Part shown: piece by piece, positions 58,546 to 64,000 of the stretch
How positions within the stretch are numbered: the stretch's first letter is position 1
Layout of the letters: each line of letters starts with the position of its first letter
Assembly: GCF_945859705.1 (NCBI RefSeq)
Contig: NC_079135.1
Span: 20,028,501-20,092,500, forward strand
Length of the DNA stretch: 64,000 bases
Direction of reading: 5' to 3'
Source: Episyrphus balteatus
Taxonomy: Eukaryota; Arthropoda; Insecta; Diptera; Syrphidae
Notes under the pieces: model-generated
Databases searched by the model: none
What the model was told of the DNA's origin: nothing
Seen by the model: the letters and a program-made list of their open reading frames with translations, nothing else
Made by a program: the position numbers and the translations under genes

Positions 58546-61500
58546 GAAGTCTAACCTCCCACACTCTCCAGGTCTCCTACAACCTCTTCGAATATTGTTA
58601 AGCCGGATAATAAACGGGATGGGCAAACAAGTTAAGGATATTCAGGATTGTGTCATTTAATCTTGTGGAAAAATTTACCCCAAACTGGTTTTTGAATATG
58701 AAAAAGTCGTTTCACTTAAACATTTAAAACTTTAATTTTCAACTTAAAATAATTTAAAAAAAAAAGATGTTTCTTAACTAAGTGTTTCTATTCACATTTT
58801 GTAAGGTAGTAAAAAAAAATTCCAAGTCGGATTATAACAGATTTTCTTTACATTTATTATTTTTTAAATAAATAGAGAGTTATGGAAATATTTCATAGCA
58901 CAATCTTTTAGATTTCAATTTTATGTCAAGAATAAAATGAGAATTTTTTCATTTGAAAAGAATATTTTGAAATCTTAAAAATCCATTTTACTGTATATTT
59001 TCAACTCGACAAAAATATACAAACAAATGACTAACTTTATTTAATTTTTACCTTCAAAGTTAAATATTTTGCATGTGGAAGAGTAAAAACGAAATAAAAG
59101 AACTAGGTTGACGGACGACAACGCAGAAAGGTAAGAGACACATTTTTTTTTCAAACCAGCATACGACTCAAAAACGAAATCTAATAACGCAAGATGTATG
59201 ATTTTATGTTCATGCAGTGTCTGGGGAACTCAAACCTTTGAATAACATTTTCAAAGCTTTACGCTTTTGGTGAACTTTTATGATTTTTTTATTTTTCATT
59301 TTGAAGACTTGTTCTCTGCCTGAAAAAAAAAAACTCTGTCTGCCTGTGAATAATTATATCAAACAAGATGTTCATGCCTTAAAGAGAAAATTATATGTAT
59401 ATAAATTTGCATATGAATAAACACAGATGATTCTTGGAAATCATCCAAAACATCAGCAGAAAATCAGTAGAATATTCCCGCATCGGTTAAAGAATTTTAA
59501 ATAATAAATTTTACTCCTTCCAAAGGAATATATTTTTACTTCTCAAGTGACACATTTTTCATTTGAGTTATTTTTTTTTTATTAAAAATTGAAAGAAAAT
59601 AAACAAAACACATTTGAATTCCTTTGGGGCATAATAATTCAGAACACCATCAGGATTATGATACCAAAATACACATCATCAAAAACATTATAAACGAAAC
59701 CCAAAATGTATTATGTTTGAAATTTTGTAATAGATTAGAGGTTAATGGAGGTATACTATACAAAAATATCCCTAAGGCGATTTTCATTGTTATAAGATTG
59801 ATATAGTATGTAGTATGTTCATTAAAGGACATCTAAAAAGGATCCTTTTTCAAGTTAAATTCAATATTCTCAAACTGGTGGTATATGTGGTATTTTCTAA
59901 GCTTCTTTTGATTTCACTCAAAAATAAAATCTAAAAGCTGCTGATGCAGTTCTAAAAATTTCTATGAATTTTCTTCTTTGTCTTTTCCATTGAGTAGTGT
60001 GTGCAACACACACTCTGACTCTTATCAGCTGTAAATACTACTTCCTAAGAATAAATGTGGTGAATGTTTAATCTCCCAAAAAGGTTCAGATTCATCAGAA
60101 TTTGTGATTTGAAATTTTACGTATATCTACAGATGCTCTTGGGTCACTACTTTATGTTGAACTTTTAGCAAAAATACACACACCAATGCCAATGATACGA
60201 CAACGCACCAAGGACTTTTTGGGGAAAGAATAAAGGACTTTCATTAGAGCAAAATTTCAATAAAATCCCATTTTATACATTGGAACTATACTCTCTCTCC
60301 GCATGACAATTGAAAGGCACTCATAGGACACCATCATGGTTGGTCTAAAAGGATAAAACAACCAACGTTGTGTAAGTGTGGTATATTTTTGGGGTATATT
60401 GTGCATGCAACTTTTGTTCGGACAAAATTAAGTGACAACCTTTATCGTAGTTAAATTTACACTGAGGTATACAAGTTTATATTTTATATTTATTTAGAGA
60501 AGATTTTCAGATTTATTTTGTATATTGTATGGTTTTTAGTTTTAATTAAAAAAATATGTAACATAAATATGTTTTATTTGGAAAAAGAACCTACACTAAA
60601 TTCTTTCTTTGTTTATTTGTTTAAATGGAAAATTAATATCATTATTTAGTCCTTAGTTTTTGGTTTAGTTCTGTAAATATTCTCAATAAATAAAAGTTAT
60701 ATTTGATTACCCTTTTACGTGATCATTATTTCATAGAAGACATTTAATTAGGAATTAGAAATGTTATTTAGTATTTTATTCGTTTTATATTAAAATTAAT
60801 ATTGCATTCTGAGAAAAAAGAATGTGAGCTTTTTATCATAATTTGACAAATGAGCAGCATTGAAGCATTGTGCTTGTCCTATAAATATGGGTTATGTAAA
60901 GTTATGGCATATGAAGGCTTGTCAAAAAAAAAAAAAATCATAAAATACAAAATTTTTGGTTTTTGATTGTTTTTTTTTACGTGATAACGTCTTATAAATC
61001 GATGAAATATGGCAGCCACCACAAAAAAGTGACGTCATTTTCTAACGTTACACTCTCGCACTTTCGCAGTGCGGCAAAAAATTTCAATTCAAAATTAAAA
61101 ATAAACTATTAGAGATAAAAAAAAATCTTCTATAGCTTATTTGAAAGATAATAACCTAAAGCTTAATCCAAACGAAGGATTTTAAAAAATTCCGTCATTT
61201 AATAGGGTAAACAGGGGTAAAACGGAAAGATGAAATTTGAGCTAAAATCTTAACGCGAAGTTGTAGAGAATTGATTTTTTTTTGCTATAGATAGATGAAA
61301 TGAATTTAAGAATAACTGCATTTAAGGAAAAATTCTGAAAAATTTTTAAACTAAGCTATAACGTTTTTTTTGAACGTTGTATACGTGTTGGGACTATGAC
61401 AAAATGATGATTTTGGGTAAAGCAATTTTTTTTTTTGACAATTCTAAAGATGCCAGGTGAAAGATGAGGGAAAAAAATTAGGTGTCTGATACGGATTTTT

Positions 61501-62130
61501 TTCCAACACTTTGCGTGTCGAAATATGAATTTTTGAAAAACACCTTGTTTTTTAGGGGTATTTTTGGGTAATTTTTGATTTTTAGCTTTTTTTTGGAGCG
61601 TTCAAAAAATCTCAAACTTATAGAGCATGTAGCTTTTGGCCTTGTGCATACATGTGCAACTTGAAATCGTTGAGTGAGTTTTGACTAAATAACGGAAGAA
61701 ACAAGTTAAAAAAAAAAACACATTTTTTTACCGTTTTTAACCGATTTTCATCGTTTTTTCTCTTTTTCTTTAATAGATACAGGAATTAAGTATATATGAA
61801 GTAATGATAGACCATGACTACGACTATATGTGTGCGAAGTTTTAATCATTTTGGTAAACATAATTTTGAGATAAAGGTAAAACAAAATTTTAGAATTCAA
61901 CTTTTGACCAAGAGCAGATAGAAATTTTATTAAACTTTTATAAGCATCCTGATACAATTACCTTTCATTTGGTATATCACACATAACAATAGACTAACTA
62001 CAAGCTACACAATGTTAATTCAAGAAACTTGCGAAAAACCTCAAAACACCAGTGGAGATCTGTTGCCCCCCGAACAGCCACCAGTGTGGGATGTACCGTA
62101 ATCTCAGTCTGGAAATTCGACATGTTTGAC
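58546..62130. other. Unique DNA; 59000-60460 less AT-rich
   Basis: No repeat family was recognised. 59000-60460 is comparatively balanced and free of homopolymer runs, so it could contain regulatory DNA. GTGACGTCATTT at 61030 includes a perfect CRE-like TGACGTCA. No convincing coding frame was seen. Confidence 0.4.
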
Positions 62131-62720
62131 TTTAAAAAATTCTAACTTCTCTTGTAGGCATCTTTGAAATTAGATTGATACGTCATATGGAAGGTGAAAT
62201 AATAAGCTTGCACATGGTATATATTTTTTATAGGTTGTCAAACAAAAAAATTGATTACATAGCCTGAGAACATAAAAATAAATGTTTTTTTTTTTGCTTT
62301 TTTAATGAAATTTGATCGAGTTCAAAAAATTCTATCTCTTTTTGTAGATGTCTCATAGACCTGATCTATATATATATTTTGAGCTAAGACAATAAGCTTT
62401 CAGATGGTATAAAATTTTTTATAGGTTGTTAGTTAAGAAAATGGAATTAATGACGTGAGAAGATAAAAATGCATGTTTTCTTTGCTTTTTTTGATGAAAA
62501 TGATTGTTTTAAATAAATTATTTTTATACTTTTTGCGCATTGTAAAAATTTAAAAATGGTTTTATTCTTAAGAAGAAATACTTGGCTTTTAAATTGCATA
62601 ATTTTTTTTGTAAGCTTTTAAAATAAAAAATTAATATAATGAGAAAATAAAAAAGGTATTTTTTTTAGCTTTTTCTTGTAGATTATGATTGTTTGAAAAA
62701 AGTAAACACTTCAATTGACT
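62131..62720 (+). repeat. 190 bp tandem repeat, about three decaying units
   Basis: Units start with TTNAAAAAATTCTANCTCT at 62131 and 62321. They share TTGTAG(G/A)(C/T)(A/G)TCT, AATAAGCTT, ATGGTATA, TTTTTTATAGGTTGT and GAGAA(C/G)ATAAAAATNNATG. A third, much decayed unit runs to about 62720 (TGTAAGCTTTTAAAAT, TGAGAAAATAAAAAAGG). Confidence 0.75.
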
Positions 62721-63033
62721 CATTTTAAACAAAAGCACACAACCTGTTTTCTGACGACGTTGTCACGTAAAATCATCGTCAGTAAACCGGCTCAACAGAC
62801 AAGCAGTCCCCGCGGTTTAAATTATTTGTAGTAAAGTTTTTGTATTAAGGGCGAAAAGTGAAAAAACGCTCTTTTTCATGGATTTTTTGTGAAGAGGCAT
62901 TTATAATTATATAAACATAAAGAATACATGCACATATAGCAAATTTAATGTATTAAAAGAATTCGCTGTGAATTTTATAAAATATTGGGTTCCGTTATAT
63001 TTGTAGTAGATCTCCTAGACGACCTCCAAAAAA

Positions 63034-63343
63034 AGGTGTCTGGCGGTGAGCAAGATATCTCTGATCCAAATCACCTTAAATTAAAAAAAAAAACCAAAAG
63101 ATTCATTTCCAGGACAGACGAATGCAGGTAATGAACGAAGGAATATTCAACATTTTTGACAAAATTGCGGCTTCCCAAAGAAAAAAAAAATCGTTTTTTT
63201 TCACGAAAATTTACACTTTAAAGTGGCTTAATTATTGTCAAAAACCTTATTCCTTCGTTTATTACCTGGCAAAAGTATCTAAGAAAATTTTATAAAAATT
63301 TCAAGCCGATCACTCAAGCCCTTTCGGAGAAATGTTGCTCACC
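63034..63343. repeat. Imperfect inverted repeat, ~130 bp arms
   Basis: GGTGAGCAAGATATCTCTGA (63036) and GGTAATGAACGAAGGAATAT (63128) are matched in inverted order by TCCTTCGTTTATTACC (63251) and ATGTTGCTCACC (63332). Mismatches and bulges are frequent. It is probably a decayed palindromic element, or a long hairpin if transcribed. Confidence 0.65.
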
Positions 63344-64000
63344 GACTTTGAAAACACAGTTTCGAGAAATGTAAACTTAGTTAAAAAGTCTTCACAAAAA
63401 TACCTACGTATTTTCTCAGAAACTAACTGCTGTATCAATATGGAATTTGCGGACAATATTCTTAATAAAGTATACATAAAGGGAAAAAGAGAGAATGGAA
63501 ACAGTTTGTTTGTTTTTTTTTTTTTTTTTTCAAAAACGGTTCAAACGATTTTGATTAAAAATACATCTACCGTTTTATAGCGGTTTTAGGACATTTATTA
63601 TAATACGGACTTAGAACCGTTTTCTTGATTTTTGACCTTCTTGTAAATAAATAATTAAATAAATTTAACTATCAAGAAAAAAGTTCAAAGGAGTCAGTTT
63701 TGGATTTTTAGAAAATATTAAAAAAAATTTTTTTTTTTAAATCAATTTTTTCAAAATGGATCAATAAATTTACTTGAAATTTTGTTTGAATTTGTGGAAA
63801 AATATTTTTTTGAAAATTTTTTGAAAAAAAAAATATTTTTTTTTAAATCGACTCTAACAATTTTCAAAACAATTGAAAAATTCTTTGATATATAAGAAAT
63901 CAAATGGATTTCCAGAGACTACTTTTTGCAAATAATATAGGAAATTTCCGCTATAAAGGCTTACAGAAGCTATAATTTTTAGAATTAGTAAAACTTTATA
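63344..64000. other. AT-rich DNA with family D-like phrases
   Basis: CAAAAACGGTTCAAACGATT (63531), TAGCGGTTTTAGG and TTTAAATCGACTCTAACAAT (63842) echo the AACGGCTCTAACGATTTT segment of dispersed family D, but the order is not clear. The plus frame at 63332-63580 has no domain. Confidence 0.35.

Noticed and set aside
1..64000. CRISPR arrays, bacterial operons, rRNA, viral genes
   Set aside because: Nothing of these kinds was seen. Composition and repeats are eukaryotic, and no viral protein frame was recognised.

Overview
This window is AT-rich, intron- or intergenic-like eukaryotic DNA with long A/T homopolymers. It carries many short transposon-derived repeats (hAT-like, piggyBac-like, other terminal-inverted-repeat elements and a non-LTR retrotransposon tail), which suggests an insect, probably a fly. 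I found no convincing protein-coding gene. No transposase, reverse transcriptase or host-gene domain could be read in any frame. The longest open frames (188, 170 and 136 codons) look like chance frames in stop-poor AT-rich DNA. The species and host locus cannot be named from the sequence.

Layout. 0.9-2.8 kb: degenerate ~80 bp minisatellite. 4.6-5.6 kb: decayed repeats around a GGGTTGCCA motif. 6.9-8.1 kb: clean 155 bp satellite with a three-unit higher-order period. 8.2-8.7 kb: possible exon and a small ORF. 10.2-11.7 kb: almost perfect inverted repeat with ~670 bp arms. 12.3-13.3 kb: decayed repeats, including a distant relative of the hairpin arm. 13.8-15.05 kb: hAT-like element with an exact 8 bp target duplication. 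17.3-18.4 kb: old dispersed repeat split by a younger ~590 bp element whose second copy lies at 25.4 kb. 19.3-23.4 kb: three-level transposon nest. 26.1-27.7 kb: another nest with a tRNA-like core. 30.07 kb: possible TATA promoter. 31.5-35.7 kb: further copies of the dispersed family. 36.8-37.65 kb: inverted-repeat element. 38.05 kb: compact perfect hairpin. 39.6 and 41.6 kb: two more members of the TATCGA-array element. 42.3-44.4 kb: hAT-like element with CACGTG arrays. 46.4-47.9 kb: inverted-repeat element carrying a piggyBac-like MITE. 49.25-50.28 kb: CAAGTAGCAC element. 57.5-58.5 kb: fullest copy of the dispersed family. 62.1-62.7 kb: 190 bp tandem repeat.

The most interesting patterns are these. 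(1) A long near-identical inverted repeat could be a hairpin-RNA (endo-siRNA) locus. (2) Several hAT-like elements carry, just inside their ends, arrays of one short, often palindromic word: TATCGATA/TATCGAAT, CACGTG, or TTACTCGTA/CGAAACATACG. TATCGATA is the binding word of DREF, a host factor descended from hAT transposases. (3) A tRNA-like module sits in the interior of two transposons with unrelated ends. (4) Three inverted-repeat elements with different termini share a conserved core. In several nests the empty site survives as a paralogue or opposite arm, so insertion order can be read from the sequence.
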